DNA of 64,000 nucleotides from NCBI RefSeq assembly GCF_000283515.1, contig NC_015976.1, positions 1,178,001-1,242,000 on the forward strand, given 5' to 3'. The notes beneath the pieces were generated by a model that was given only the letters and a program-made list of their open reading frames with translations, made no database searches and was not told the DNA's origin. The stretch is from Sphingobium sp. SYK-6 (GTDB lineage Bacteria > Pseudomonadota > Alphaproteobacteria > Sphingomonadales > Sphingomonadaceae). Positions 43,444 to 58,400 of the stretch are shown here, in pieces. A program made the translations under genes and the position numbers. How positions within the stretch are numbered: position 1 is the first letter of the stretch; each line of letters begins with the position of its first letter.

Positions 43444-46400
43444 ATGGGTGGGGTCGCGATGATGGGCAAGAGGCAGAGCCGCAGCAGCCGCTGGTATCGG
43501 GAAGCGAGCATCCTGGCTGCCATCGCGGCGGCAGGCGTGCTGGTCGGGTCGAAGACGGCGCTCGCCGATCCCAGGGGCGGGGCAGTGGTCGCGGGACAGG
43601 CGAGCATCGCCGGGGAGGGCAGCGGCCGCCTGCTCGTCACCCAAACGACCGACCGTGCCATCGTGAACTGGGACAGCTTCTCGATCGGTGCTGGCGAGAG
43701 CGCGATCTTCCGGCAGCCGGGCGCGCGCTCCGTCATCGCCAATCGGGTGACCGGCGCCGACCCCTCGCAGATCCTGGGCTCGATCCAGGCGGACGGGCAG
43801 GTCGTGCTCATCAACCGCAATGGTATCCTGTTCGGCAAGACATCCTCGGTGGATGCGGCCGGGCTGGTCGCGACAACGCATGACATGAATGACGCTGCCT
43901 TCATGGCGGGCGGATCGGTGCTGCGTTTCGAGAATGGCGGGCGATCCGACGCGGAAATCGTCGTCGAAGGCCGGATCAGCGTGCGCGATGCGGGGCTTGC
44001 CGCGTTGGTGGCGCCGCATGTGCGCAACAGCGGGCTCATCACTGCCGATCTCGGCCGCGTGGCCATCGGTGCCGCGAAGGGCTTCAGTGTCGATCTGTTC
44101 GGGGACGGCCTCATCAGCTTCGCGCCCGGAGACGCGCTTTCACAAAGTCTCACAGATGCGTCCGGCAATCCCATCGGCGCCCTGATCGAGCAGCAAGGCA
44201 CCATCACCGCCTCCGGCGGTCGCGTCCTGCTGACCACGAGCGCGGCCCGGGAAATCATCAACGCGTCCGTCAACGTGACCGGAATCGTGCGTGCGGATAG
44301 CATCCGCAGCGAAGGCGGCACCATCATTCTCTCCGGCGCCGGCGGCGTCGCGGCCACCGGCCTGCTGTCCGCCAGCAGTGCGGAAGGGCGCGGCGGCACG
44401 ATCGCGATCGAGGGGCAGTCTGTGACCCTCGGCGGCGCGGTCAATGCGTCGGGCGCCTCCGGCGGGGCGGTCACGGTGAGAGCGGACGGCCTGCTCTCGC
44501 TGGCCGACACAGTGCTGGCGACCGGCACGCGCGGCGACGGCGGCACGATCGATTATCGGGCGGCTCGCATCCTGGAGACCGCGACCGGCCGAAGCGACGC
44601 ATCCGGACTGATCGGCGGCGGGGCGATCAGCGCGACGGCAAGCGGTAGCCTCGTCACGTCCGGCAGCTATCGGGCCGAGGGCCTCTATGGTGTGGGCGGG
44701 CGCATCGACCTGACGGCCAGCGAGGTCACGCTGCTTTCCGCGGGACTCGATGCGCGCGGACGCAGCATTGGTGGGCTGGTACGCGTGGGCGGCGCATTTC
44801 AGGGGGGCAAGGCTCCCGACATCTCCAAATCCTATTTCGCGAGCCTGCTGGGTCGCTGGGGGGACCTGCCTGCCCTCGCCAGTGCCGGCAACCTGCTCGT
44901 CGGCAGCGGCAGCACGATCGATGTTTCCTCCACGCGCGGCGCGGGTGGCACGGCCATCCTGTGGTCGCAGGACCGCACCACGTTCCTCGGCAGCATCGAT
45001 GCGCGCGGCGCGTCCGGCGGATCGGTCGAGATTTCCTCGGCGGGCGATCTGCGCCAGGCGGCGCTCGATGGCGTTCAAACCGGGGCGGGCGGTCACCTGC
45101 TGCTCGATCCCAAGAACATCGTGATCGGCACGGTCGATGACGTGGAGAGCTGGCAATATGCCGGCGTGCTCGGTGCCGTCTATTCCGGGAGCAGCAACCC
45201 ACCGGAGCTGGCCGATAGCGTTCCGGCAGCGCTGGATACATTCGATTCCTTTGGCGAGGCGGTGGCGCTCAACGACGATGGAACACGCATGGCGGTCGGC
45301 GCCAGCGGCGATGATGGTGCGGCCAACCAGTTGACCGGTTCCGGCGCCGTCTATCTGTTCAGCTTTGCCGATGGCAACTTCTCGAACGGCACGCTCAGTG
45401 GCATCATCGGCAAGGGCTACAGCGGTGGCAAGAATGTCGATGTCGCTTTGCTCGCGGGATCGGATGCCTTCGGCAATTCGGTGGCCCTGAACGCGGCAGG
45501 AGATCGGCTGGCAGTCGGCGCAACTGGGGACGATGGGCTTGCGGAGGATGCCAGTGGCTCCGGAGCGGTCCATCTGTTCAGCTTCGCCGATACCAGCTTT
45601 TCGGGCGGCGCGTTGATCGGTACGATCGGCCGGGGCTATACCGGCGCGGGCAATATCAACATCGCCGCGGAGGCAGGTGACGGCTTTGGCCGATCTGTCG
45701 CGTTGAACGGCGCCGGTGACCTGCTCGCCGTAGGCGCCTGGAATGACAGCGGCGCAGGCAACGTCGCCAATAAGTCCGGGGCGGTCTATCTCTTCACGTT
45801 CGACGATACGAGTTTCGGCGGCGGCGCTCACAGCGGGACCATCGGCTATGGCTATGCCGGGGCCGGGGATCTGGCTCTCACGCTCGACATCGGCGATTAT
45901 CTCGGTGTCTCCGTCGCGCTGAACGATGCGGGCGACCGCCTCGCCGTGGGCGCGCATGGCGATGCGGGCTTTGGCAACAGCGCCGCCACCAGCGGCGCGG
46001 TCCATGTCATCGGCTTTTCTGACACGAGTTTTGGCGGCGCTACTCATCTTGGCACCATCGGCAAGGGTTATGTGGGCGCTGGCGATACTGATGCCACCGT
46101 CGTCGCCGGGGGCGACCAGTTCGGCTATTCGGTCGCGCTGAGCGCGGACGGTACGCGCCTCGCGGTGGGCGCGGTGACCGATAACGGCAGCACGAACAAC
46201 ATGGCGTCCGCGGGAGCAGTGCACCTCTTCACTTTCGCCAACGGCAACATGGCGAATGGCACGCATGCCGGCCTCATCGGCAAGGGCTATACCGGCGGCA
46301 AGAATATCGATGTCGCGGAGATCGAGGCGAGCGACTTGTTGGGCTTTGGTGTCGCGCTGAACGGCGCTGGCGATCGTCTGGCGGTCGGCAGCTATGGCGA

Positions 46401-49400
46401 TGATGGCGGCACCAATGCCGCGAGCGGGACGGGCGCTGTCTATCTGATGCGTTTCGGGGATGGCAACTTTTCGGGCGGCACAGTCGCGGGCGTCATCGGC
46501 CGGGATGCGTGGCGGAGTGACATCGGGGTCGAGACTCTGCAAGCGGGCGACAGGCTGGGAATTGCGGTCGCGCTCAACGCCGTCGGAGACCGGCTCGCCG
46601 TTGGCGCGATGTACGATGCCGGGGCACTCGACGACACGCCCTCGACGGGCGCGGTCTATCTGTTCAGCTTCACGGACGGCAATTTCTCCGACGGCACGCT
46701 CTCGGGGATCGTTGGCAAGGGGTATACCGGCGGCAAGAATATCGACATCGACCGCCTCGCCACGGACGACTTTTTCGGCTCGTCGCTCGCGTTCAATGCG
46801 GAAGGGACGCGGCTCGCGGTCGGCGCGATCGGTGACGACGGCAGCGACGAAGCCACCAGCAACGCGGGCGCGGTCTATCTGCTGGACTTCGCCGACCGGG
46901 ATTTTACAGGCGGCACGATTACCGGCATCGTCGGAAAGGGATATTCAGGAGCGAGCGGCGTCAACGACTTCGATGTCGGCAGCCTCGAAGATACCGATCG
47001 GTTCGGCCGTGCGGTCACCCTCAATGCAGCCGGCGACCGAATGGCCGTCGGAGCGAGCGCCGACGACGGTGCAAGCAACGGTGTCACGGAAGCCGGGGCC
47101 GTACACCTGTTCACTCTGGATGGCACGGTGGCGCTGGTGGGCACGATCGGCACCGGCTACGCAGGCGCCAATGATCTCAGCATCGCGCTTGCGGGGAACG
47201 ACCAACTCGGCAACTCCGTATCGCTGAATGCGGCAGGCGATCGGCTTGCCGTCGGCGCCCTTGGCGACGACGGGAGCGACGACCTTACGAGCGGCGCAGG
47301 CGCCGTCTATCTGTTCTCCTTCGCAGACACCGATTTCACCGGTGCCTCCCACATCGGCACCATCGGCAAGGGCTATGCGGGCGCCGGGAGTGTTTCGCTG
47401 TCGCTGGATGCCAACGACCAGCTGGGCATCGGTGTATCCCTGAACGCGGCGGGCGACCGGCTCGCGATCGGCGTGCCTGGCGATGCCGGCAACAGCAACA
47501 CTGCGGCGAATGCGGGCGCGGTGTATCTGCTGAGCTTCACGGATACGGATTTTTCCGGGGGCACGCTCTCTGCTCGGATTGGCAGCGGCTACAGCGGCGG
47601 GAAAAATCTCAGCCCCGTCAACCTTGAAGTGGGCGACCGCTTCGGTTTTTCCGTTGCGCTGAATGCCGCCGGCGACCGGCTCGCCGCCGGTTCGTTCCTG
47701 GATGGCGGTGCGAGCAATCGGGCGGCCTCTTCGGGCGCAATCTATCTTTTCGGGTTCACAGATCGCGATTTCAGCGGAGGCCAGCTCGCAGGCCTGGTCG
47801 GCAATGGCTATCAGCGGCATCAGGATATCGCTCTCAACCCCCGCCCAGACGCAGCGGACCAGTTCGGTATCTCGGCGGCGCTGAACAGCGCAGGCGATCG
47901 GCTGGCGGTTGGAGCCTTCGGGGACCACGGGGTCGCTCACGGCACGACAACCTACGGCGCCGTCTATCTCTTCAGCTTCAGCGACGATCAGTTCTCGGAC
48001 GGTGCGCTCGAAGCGATTGTCGGCAAGGGTTATACCGGCGGCAAGAACGTCGATCTCGCCTCGCTGGAATCGGGCGATGGTTTCGGCTTCTCTGTCGCGC
48101 TGAACGACACCGGCAATCGCATGGCAGTCGGCGCGCACGGCGACGATGGCTTCGCGAACGGTGCAACGGGCTCCGGCGCGGTACATCTCTTCAGTTTCAC
48201 GGACGACGCTTTTTCGAATGGCACCCATTCAGGCACCATCGGTGCTGGCTATGTTGGCACCGGTGATATCGCCGTGACGCTTGGCGTCAGCGATTCGTTC
48301 GGTGCGGCGGTCGCACTGAATGCCGCGGGCGATCGGCTTGCCGTCGGCGCATATCTCGATGATGGAAGCACCAACCTCACCACGAACGCTGGCGCGGTTT
48401 ACCTGTTCCGCTTCACTGACACCGATTTCGGCGGGGGGATTCACGCGGGCACCATCGGGAGCGGCTACGCTGGCGCCAGCGGATTGCCCACGCTTGAAGA
48501 CAGCGACTTTTTCGGTATTTCGGTAGCGTTGAATGCGGCCGGCGACCGGCTGGCCGTCGGAGCCTCGGGCGACGATGGTTCCGGCAACGCGGCGAGTGCC
48601 TCCGGCGCCGTGTATCTGTTCAGCTTTACCGATGCGGATTTTGGCGGCGGCGCCTCCGTTGCGAGGATCGGCGCTGGTTACTCCGGGGGCAAGAACCTCA
48701 ATCTCACTCCGCTCGAGGACGGCGACCAGTTTGGCCGATCGGTCGCTTTCAACGGGGACGGCAATTACCTCGTGGCCGGCGCCAATCTGGACGACGGTTT
48801 CGGCAACAGCGTGCAGAACGCGGGCGCGATCCATCTGTTCAGTTTCACCGACACGACCTTTTCGGGTGCGGCGCACAAGAGCACAATCGGCTCGGGGTAC
48901 ACGGGCACATGGGACACGAACATTGCGCTCGACGTCGATGACAATTTCGGCGTGTCGGCTGCGCTGAGCGCGAACGGTCTGCGGCTGGCGGCGGGGGCGA
49001 ATGCCGACGACGGCGCCAGTAACGCCATCTCCAACAGCGGTGCCGTGTACCTGTTCTCGACCGAGCGCGCGGTGGACGGTGGGCTGATCTACGCCGACCA
49101 GCCGGAGGCGACTGTCAACGTGTCGGCTGCCTCGCTCGCGGCCCTGCTGGCCGCCGGCACCAACCTGACGCTCCAGGCCTCGAACGACATCAGCCTGACA
49201 GCGGCGCTCGCGGTGGACAATCCGCTGGGCGATGGCGGCGACCTCACGCTGCAGGCCGGCCGCAGCATTCTCCTCAATGCCACCAGCATCACGACGGACA
49301 ATGGCGACTTGTCGCTGATCGGGAACGACCGGCTCGCGAACGGCGTCGTCGATGCCTATCGGGACAGCGGCAATGCCGTCATCACGATGGCAAGCGGCGT

Positions 49401-52400
49401 CTCGATCAACGCCGGAAGCGGCGCTGTGTCGATCGACCTGCGGGACGGCGCCGGCAAGTCGAACAGCGGCAGCGGTGACATCACCCTGCGCGCGATCACC
49501 GCCGGCTCGCTGGACGTCATCAACAGCGGCAGTGCCGGAGACATACTGCTGCAGGGCAATATCACCACGAGCGGCGCTCAGGACTATCTGTCCGAGCGCG
49601 ATCTGAAGCTGGCGAGCAGCACGAACCTGACGGTGACCGGTGCCGCCACGCTCAGCATCGATGCTGCGCGGCAAGTTCTGCTGCTGACAGGCTCGAAGAT
49701 CGAGAACAGCTTCAGCGGCAATCTCACGCCGTTCGATGCCGTGGCCATATCGTCGAACCGCCGCAGCGTGCAGGCGGCCGGTGCGCTCGCCGGGACCCAG
49801 CTCGAGGGGGGCGCCATCATCAGGACCGCCGCCGGCGGCGCGGGGGCCATCGACATCTCCGCTCGGGGCGGGACGGACGACAGCCGCGGCATCAATCTGA
49901 TCGGCGGCTCGAAGATAGAAGCGCTCGGTGCGGGTGCGATCACGCTGCATGGCACGGGCGGCTCCGGAGCTGGCACCACCAACTACGGCGTCTTCCTCAC
50001 GCAATCCTCCGAGATCACGGCGGCGAATGGGGATATCGACGTCACGGGCGAGGCTGTGGGAACAGGGCCGGCCCCAGGGCTTTTCGTCTTCAACGGGTCG
50101 CTCCTGCGCACGACCGGCACCGGGAACATCGATCTCACCGGCAGCGCGTCGGGGGCCGGAGCGGGCGTCTGGATCTCCTCCAGTTCCGCGAGTGTTCGCG
50201 CCGCGTCCGGCGCCATCACCATCACGGCGAGCAGTGCGCCGGGTGGCGCCTCGGACTTCGAAGTCGTTTCGGGCGGGTTGCTCGGCGTCGCCGGCACCAC
50301 CGACATCACGATCAATGCAGACACGGTTTCGTTCGCCGGTGCGGTGTCCGGCAGTGGTGTCCTGACCATCCAGCCCCGCACCTCGGGCCGCACCATCGGC
50401 CTTGGCGCCGGGGCGGGCGACCTGTCGCTGAGTGCTGCCTCGCTCGCCAATATCCAGAACGGCTTTGCCGGCATCCTGATCGGCAAAGCGGATGCCGGGG
50501 CGATGACGGTCGGCACTGGCCTCTCTGCGTTCAGCGATAATCTTCATCTGCTGAGCGCCGGCGCGCTCGCCATCAACGGCGCGCTCAGCGTCGGCAGCAA
50601 TCGCCTCACGCTGGAGACGGCGGGGGGGGGCACGCAATCCGAAGCGATCACTGCCGGGCAGCTTCTGTTGCTGGGGACGGGCGCCGACTACACGCTCGGA
50701 TATGGCGGCAATGCCGTGGGCACGCTGGCGGCCAGCCTGGGCACCGGGAATGTTCTGGTCACCAGCGGCGCGGCTGCCAATCTCGTCGTCGGGACTGTCG
50801 GCACCACCACCGGCGTCACCGCCGCGTCGCTCTCGCTGACCAGCAGCAACGCATCAGCGGACATCGCGATCAACAATGCCGTCACGACCACCGGCGCGCA
50901 GGACTATGTCTCCGAGCGCGATGTCCAGCTGGCTGCGGGGACGGCGCTGACGGTTTCGGGCGCCGCCATGCTCAGCATCGATGCCGCGCGGCAAGTGAGC
51001 CTCGGCGCCTCCTCGACGATCGAGAACAGCTATGCGAGCGATCTTACGCCGTTCGATGCCATATCGATCATGGGCAACCGGCGCGCGATCGCGGATGCGG
51101 GCAGTCTTTCCGGCGTGGAGATGGCTGCCGGATCGGTCGTCCGGACGGCTGCGGGCGGCGCCGGCAACATCGTCCTCTCGGGCCGTGGCGGCGCGGTCTC
51201 GGGCCACGGCATCGCCATGGCCACCACGGCCACGGTCCAGTCGCTCGGCGCGGGGAACGTCACGCTCACCGGGGAGGCGGTGAACAGCACGAGCAACTAT
51301 TCGGGCGTCTATCTCAGCGGCGGCAGCGGCATTTCGTCCAACCTGGGGGACATCGAGGTCACGGCGCTGGCCTCGGGCGCCGCCGGCAATTTCCCGGCGC
51401 TCTATCTCCTGGGCGGCGTCGGGGCGTCCATCCAGTCCTCCGGTGGCGGCGATATCACGCTCCAGGGGACACGGCAGACCGGCGACGGCGAAGGGGTCTG
51501 GATCGGACTCACGGGCGCGCTGGTCCAGACGAGCACGGGCGATATCAGCATCACCGGTGCGTCCGCCAATGCGGTTCGCGACGCGGTGCGCATCGCGGGG
51601 GCAGGGCAGGTCCTGACCTCGGCCGGTGGCGACATCACCATTACGGGAACGGCGGCAGGCGGCGGTGCCGGGCGGGACGTGGGCACGCTCTCCACATCCC
51701 TGCTCGGCGGCGCCGGCACTGGCGATATCACCCTGAACGCCGATACCATCGGCCTTGCCGGCACGACGACGGGCGCCGGCATCCTCACCTTCCAGCCGCG
51801 CACCGGCGGGCGCCTGATCGGGATCGGCGCCACCGGGAGCGAGCTGGTGATTTCCGCGGCGACGCTCGCGACTGTGACGAATGGCTTTGCAGAGATCGTG
51901 ATCGGCAACAGCACCGCCGGGGCGATCAGCGTCGGCAGTGGCCTTGCCACGTTCCAGGATCATCTGCGGCTGATCGGGAGCGGCGGGCTTGCCGTTGGCA
52001 GCGCGCTGAACGTCGGTACAAACCGGCTGACGCTGGACGTCGCGGGTGCGACGAGCCAGAGCGCCGCGATCACCGCAGCCCAGCTCCTGCTGCTGAATGC
52101 GACGGGCGCCTACACCCTCACAAATGCCGGCAACGCCATCGGTACGCTGGCGGCCGACACCGGCACGATCGCGCTGACCCATGGCGGCGCGGGCGATCTC
52201 ATCGTGGGCACTGTCGGCACGCAGGCCGGCATCGCCGCCACAAGTGCCGCCCTCACCACGACCGCAGCAAGCGCCACGCTGCAGATCGAGGAGGACGTCA
52301 CGACCAGCGGCGCGCAGAGCTACACCGCCACGCTGGGCGACATCAGCGCGGTGAGCGGCGTCCATCTGCTGGTCAGCGGCAAGGCCGCCCTCACCATGAC

Positions 52401-55400
52401 GGCGGGGACACAGATCACGCTGACCGGCGCCACGATCGAGAACAGCTATGCGGGCGACGCAAATTCCTTCGACGCTATCGTCCTGCGGGCCAATGACGAT
52501 GGCACGTCCTTCTCCGCCGCGGGGAGCAACCATGGCGTCCTGCTCGACGCGGGCGCGCTCGTCAGGACCGCCGCAGGGGGCGGCGGCAATGTCGATATCT
52601 TCGGGCGCGCCGGAGAAGGCAGCGCCACGGCGATCGGCGTGCAGATCAACTTCAGCGTGGTGGAGTCCCTCGGGGCGGGCACGCTCACGATCGAGGGGCA
52701 TGGTGGCGCCGGCACCGCAGGCAGCAGCCGGCATGGCGTCCTGATCCATGATGCGCCGACCGGAGCGAATGGCGGCTCGCGGATCGAGAGCCATCTCGGC
52801 GATATCCTCATCACCGGCACAGGTGGCGCCGCGACCAGCGGCGCCAGCAATTACGGCGTCGCGATCGTCCATAACTCGAAGATTCTGTCCACCGGGACGG
52901 GCGCGGATGCCGCGCGGATAACGATCTCCGGCACGGGCGGCGGCACCGGCGCCTCTTATGACAATGTCGGCGTGCGGATCTCGTCGGCCGCGACCCGCAT
53001 CGAAAGCATCGATGGCGATATCGAGATCACCGGTCGGGGTGGCGTGAATGCAGAGGGCACGACGAGCGGCAACCAGGGCATCCTGATGGCCGGCGGCGCG
53101 GTCATCCAGTCGACCGGCCTCGGCGCCAATGCCGCGGCGATCAGCCTGGATGGCGTGGGCGGCGGCAAGGGCGCGTCGGGCGCCAATGCAGGCGTGCTGG
53201 TGACCGGGGCCAACACCGCGATCCTCGCCGCCGATGGCGATATCGATCTCCTCGGCACCGGCGGGGCGAGCGCGGAGGGGAGCGAGAACCATGGCATCGC
53301 CTTGTCCGCCGCGGCCTATGTCGCATCCTCGGGCACCGCTGCCGTCACGCTCACGGGGCAGGGCGGCGGCAAGGCCACATCCGCTTCGGCCACCAATATC
53401 GGCATCTATCTCTCCAGTGCCGGCACCTACGTGGAGAGCGAGCGCGGCGATATCGCGCTGACCGGGACAGGCGGCGCGGGCGCCGATGGCATCGATGCGA
53501 GCCATTACGGCATCCAGATCGGCAGCGGCACGCAGGTGCGCTCGACCGGGACCGGGGCAGACGCGGCGGCGATCCACCTGATCGGCACGGGCGGCTCGGG
53601 CACCGGCAACAAGCGGATCGGCGTCTATCTCAATGCGGAACAGGCTGTGCTCAGCGACGCCGGCGCCGCGACGATCATCGCCCGGGGCGGCGGCGGGACC
53701 GAAGGCACCGGCAATGATGGCCTCTATGTATCCGGCACCGGCCCGAAAATCGCCAGTGGCGGCGGGGAGATCGTGGTCGATGCGGCCAAAGGCGGCGGCA
53801 CCGGCAAGGACTTCAACAATCTCACCGGCAGCCTGGCCGTGGAGACCGCGTCCGGCCGCTGGATCTTCTATCTGGGCGATCCCGCCGACAGCAGCTTCAG
53901 CGGCCTTGCCAGCGGCAGTCTGCCTGTCTGGGGCGCCAACCGGCTCACATTGGCGCCGGCCTCCGTCCCTGCGGGCAATCGCTACGTGTTCGCGCATCAG
54001 CCGACGCTCTCCGTGGCAACCGCTTTCAGCGACACCAAGACCTATGGCGATGTCTACACATTCCCGACCGCCGTGCTGGACACGCATTTCACGCTGTCGG
54101 GACTGGTCGCTGCCTCAGGCTATGGCAATGTGTGGCTGCAGGAAACGACGGTGAATATCGGCCTCTCCGGCGCGCCGCTGCTCTCTTCCGCCGGAAGCGT
54201 CGCGGATGCTGATGTCGCAGGCTCGCCTTATGATGTGGACCTTGCGATCGGGACGCTCGCCAACACCGCAGGCTATCTCTTCGCGACGCCAACTTCCTCG
54301 GGCACGCTTACCCTGGCCGCCAAGCTGCTGAGCCTGACCGGGGTGGTCGCGGCGGACAGGGCCTATGATGGTGGGACGCTGGCCGACCTGTCCGGTGGTG
54401 CTCTGGTGGGTGTGGTCAACAGCGATGATGTGAGTTTCACGGCCGGGACCGGCGCCTTCGCGGACAAGGACGTCGGGACCTGGGCCGTGACGGCCAGCGG
54501 CTATGGCCTCGCTGGCGCCGATGCCGGGAACTACACGCTGGCGCAGCCGCTCGTGGCCGATGCTTCGATCTCGGCGAAACTCCTCAGTCTCACTGGCGTG
54601 GTCGCAGCCGACCGCGCCTATGACGGCAGCACGCTGGCCGACCTGTCCGGTGGCACCTTGGTCGGGGTGGTGAACAGCGAGGATGTGAGTGTCACGGCCG
54701 GGATCGGCAGCTTTGCGGACAAAGATGTCGGCACCTGGGCCGTGACGGCGAGCGGCTATGGCTTGGCCGGTGCGGATGCCGGGAACTACACGCTGGCGCA
54801 ACCGGTGGTGGCGGATGCCAGCATCTCGGCGAAGCTGCTGAGCCTGACTGGGGTGGTCGCAGCCGACCGGGCCTATGACGGCAGCACGCTGGCTGACCTG
54901 TCCGGTGGCACGCTGGTCGGGGTGGTGAACAGCGAGGATGTGAGCTTCACGGCCGGGACCGGCAGCTTTGCGGACAAGGATGTCGGCACCTGGGCCGTGA
55001 CGGCGAGCGGCTATGGCTTGGCCGGTGCCGATGCGGGCAACTATACGCTCGCACAGCCGAGCATCGCCGATGCTTCGATCTCGGCCAAGCTGCTGAGCCT
55101 GACTGGGGTGGTCGCAGCCGACCGGGCCTATGATGGCAGCACGCTGGCCGACCTCTCGGGCGGCACGCTGGTCGGTGTCGTGAACAGTGAGGATGTGAGC
55201 TTCACCGCTGGCACGGGCAGCTTCGCGGACAAGGACGTCGGCACCTGGGCAGTGACGGCGAGCGGCTATGGTCTCGCTGGCGCCGATGCGGGGAACTACA
55301 CGCTGGCGCAGCCGCTCGTGGCCGATGCTTCGATCTCGGCGAAACTCCTCAGTCTCACTGGCGTGGTCGCAGCCGACCGGGCCTATGACGGTGGGACGCT

Positions 55401-58400
55401 GGTCGATCTCTCCGGAGGCACGCTGGTCGGTGTCGTGAACAGCGAGGACGTGAACTTCACCGCCGGCACCGGTAGCTTCGCGGACAAGGACGTCGGCACA
55501 TGGGCGGTGACGGCCAGCGGCTACGACCTCGCGGGCACCGATGCCGGCAACTATACGTTAGCCCAGCCGGTGGTGGCCGATGCCAGCATCTCGGCGAAGC
55601 TGCTGAGCCTGACCGGTGTGGTCGCAGCGGATCGTGCTTATGACGGCGGCACCGTGGCTGACCTGTCCGGCGGCACGCTGGTCGGTGTGGTCAACAGCGA
55701 TGATGTGAGTTTCACGGCCGGGACCGGCAGCTTCGCGGACAAGGATGTCGGCACCTGGACGGTGACGGCGAGTGGCTACGGCCTCGCTGGCGCCGATGCC
55801 AGCAACTATACGTTGGCCCAGCCGGTGGTGGCCGACGCCACCATCTCGGCGAAGCTGCTGAGCCTGACTGGGGTGGTCGCAGCGGACCGGGCCTATGACG
55901 GCGGTACGGTGGCCGACCTCTCGGGCGGCACGCTGGTCGGTGTCGTGAACAGTGAGGATGTGAGCTTCACCGCTGGCACGGGCAGCTTTGCGGACAAGGA
56001 TGTCGGGACGTGGATGGTCACGGCGAGCGGCTATGGCTTGGCGGGCGTCGATGCCGGCAACTATACGCTGGCGCAGCCGGTGGTGGCGAACGCGTCGATC
56101 AGCGCCAAGCTGCTGAGCCTGACCGGTGTGGTCGCAGCCGACCGGGCCTATGACGGCAGCACGCTGGCTGACCTGTCCGGCGGCACACTGGTCGGTGTCG
56201 TCAGCAGCGAGGATGTGAGCTTCACCGCCGACACGGGCAGCTTCGCAGACAAGGACGTCGGGACCTGGGCAGTGACCGCGAGCGGCTATGGCTTGGCCGG
56301 TGCCGATGCGGGCAACTACACGCTGGCCCAGCCGAGCATCGCCGATGCTTCGATCTCGGCGAAGCTGCTGAGCCTGACTGGGGTGGTCGCAGTCGACCGG
56401 GCCTATGACGGTGGGACGCTGGCCGATCTCTCCGGAGGCACGCTGGTCGGTGTCGTGAACAGCGAGGACGTGAACTTCACCGCCGGCACCGGTAGCTTCG
56501 CGGACAAGGACGTCGGGACCTGGGCGGTGACGGCGAGCGGCTATGGCTTGGCCGGTGCCGATGCGGGCAACTACACGCTGGCCCAGCCGAGCATCGCCGA
56601 TGCTTCGATCTCGGCGAAGCTGCTGAGCCTGACTGGGGTGGTCGCAGTCGACCGGGCCTATGACGGTGGGACGCTGGCCGATCTCTCCGGAGGCACGCTG
56701 GTCGGTGTCGTGAACAGCGAGGACGTGAACTTCACCGCCGGCACCGGTAGCTTCGCGGACAAGGACGTCGGGACCTGGGCGGTGACGGCGAGCGGCTATG
56801 GCTTGGCCGGTGCCGATGCCGGGAACTACACGCTGGCACAGCCGAGCATCGCCGATGCTTCGATCTCGGCCAAGCTGCTGAGCTTGACTGGCGTGGTTGC
56901 GGCGGACCGGGCTTATGATGGCGGCACCGTGGCTGACCTCTCGGGCGGCACGCTGGTCGGTGTCGTGAACAGCGAGGACGTGAACTTCACCGCCGGCACC
57001 GGTAGCTTCGCGGACAAGGACGTCGGGACCTGGGCGGTGACGGCCAGCGGCTATGGCCTCGCCGGTGCCGATGCCGGGAACTACACGCTGGCACAGCCGG
57101 TGGTGGCGGATGCCAGCATCTCGGCGAAGCTGCTGAGCTTGACCGGCGTGGTTGCGGCGGATCGTGACTATGACGGCGGCACCGTGGCCGACCTGTCCGG
57201 TGGCACGCTGGTCGGGGTGGTGAACAGCGAGGATGTGAGCTTCACCGCTGGCACGGGCAGCTTCGCAGACAAGGATGTCGGCACATGGGTAGTGACGGCC
57301 AGCGGCTATGGCCTCGCCGGTGCCGATGCCGGGAACTACACGCTGGCGCAGCCGGTGGTGGCGGATGCTACCATCTCGGCGAAGCTCCTCAGCTTGACCG
57401 GCGTGGTTGCAGCCGACCGCGCTTATGATGGCGGCACGCTGGCCGACCTCTCGGGCGGCACGCTGGTCGGTGTCGTGAACAGCGAGGATGTGAGCTTCAC
57501 CGCCGGGACCGGCGCCTTTGCGGACAAGGACGTCGGCACATGGGCCGTGACGGCGAGCGGCTATGGCCTCGCGGGCACCGATGCCGGCAACTATACGTTG
57601 GCGCAGCCGGTGGTGGCCGATGCCAGCATCTCGGCAAAGCTCCTCAGTCTTACCGGTGTGGCTGCAACGGACCGGGATTATGATGGCAGCACGTTGGCCG
57701 ATCTCTCCGGCGGCACGCTGGTCGGGGTGGTTAACAGCGAGGATGTGAGTTTCACGGCCGGCACGGGCGCCTTTGCGGACAAGGACGTCGGGACGTGGGC
57801 GGTGACCGCGAGCGGCTATGGTCTCGCCGGGGCCGATGCCGGGAATTATACGCTGGCGCAACCGGTGGTGGCCGATGCCAGCATCTCGGCCAAGCTGCTG
57901 AGCCTCACCGGCGTGGTCGCAGCCGACCGGGCCTATGACGGCAGCACGCTGGCCGACCTCTCGGGCGGCACGCTGGTCGGTGTCGTGAACAGCGAGGATG
58001 TGAGCTTCACCGCCGGGACCGGCGCCTTTGCGGACAAGGACGTCGGCACATGGGCCGTGACGGCGAGCGGCTATGGCCTCGCGGGCACCGATGCCGGCAA
58101 CTATACGTTGGCGCAGCCGGTGGTGGCCGATGCCAGCATCTCGGCAAAGCTCCTCAGTCTTACCGGTGTGGCTGCAACGGACCGGGATTATGATGGCAGC
58201 ACGTTGGCCGATCTCTCCGGCGGCACGCTGGTCGGGGTGGTTAACAGCGAGGATGTGAACTTCACGGCCGGGACCGGCGCCTTCGCGGACAAGGATGTTG
58301 GGACATGGGCGGTGACGGCGAGCGGCTATGGTCTCGCGGGTGCCGATGCCGGCAACTATACGCTGGCCCAGCCGGTGGTGGCCGACGCCAGCATCTCCGC

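Noticed and set aside
44140..46542. 800-codon and longer reverse open frames inside the giant exoprotein gene (also 48229-50637, 50854-54087, 55558-57861)
   Set aside because: They are antisense shadows of the repeat arrays; repeat periodicity gives them fake repeats, and they have no motifs or ribosome sites.
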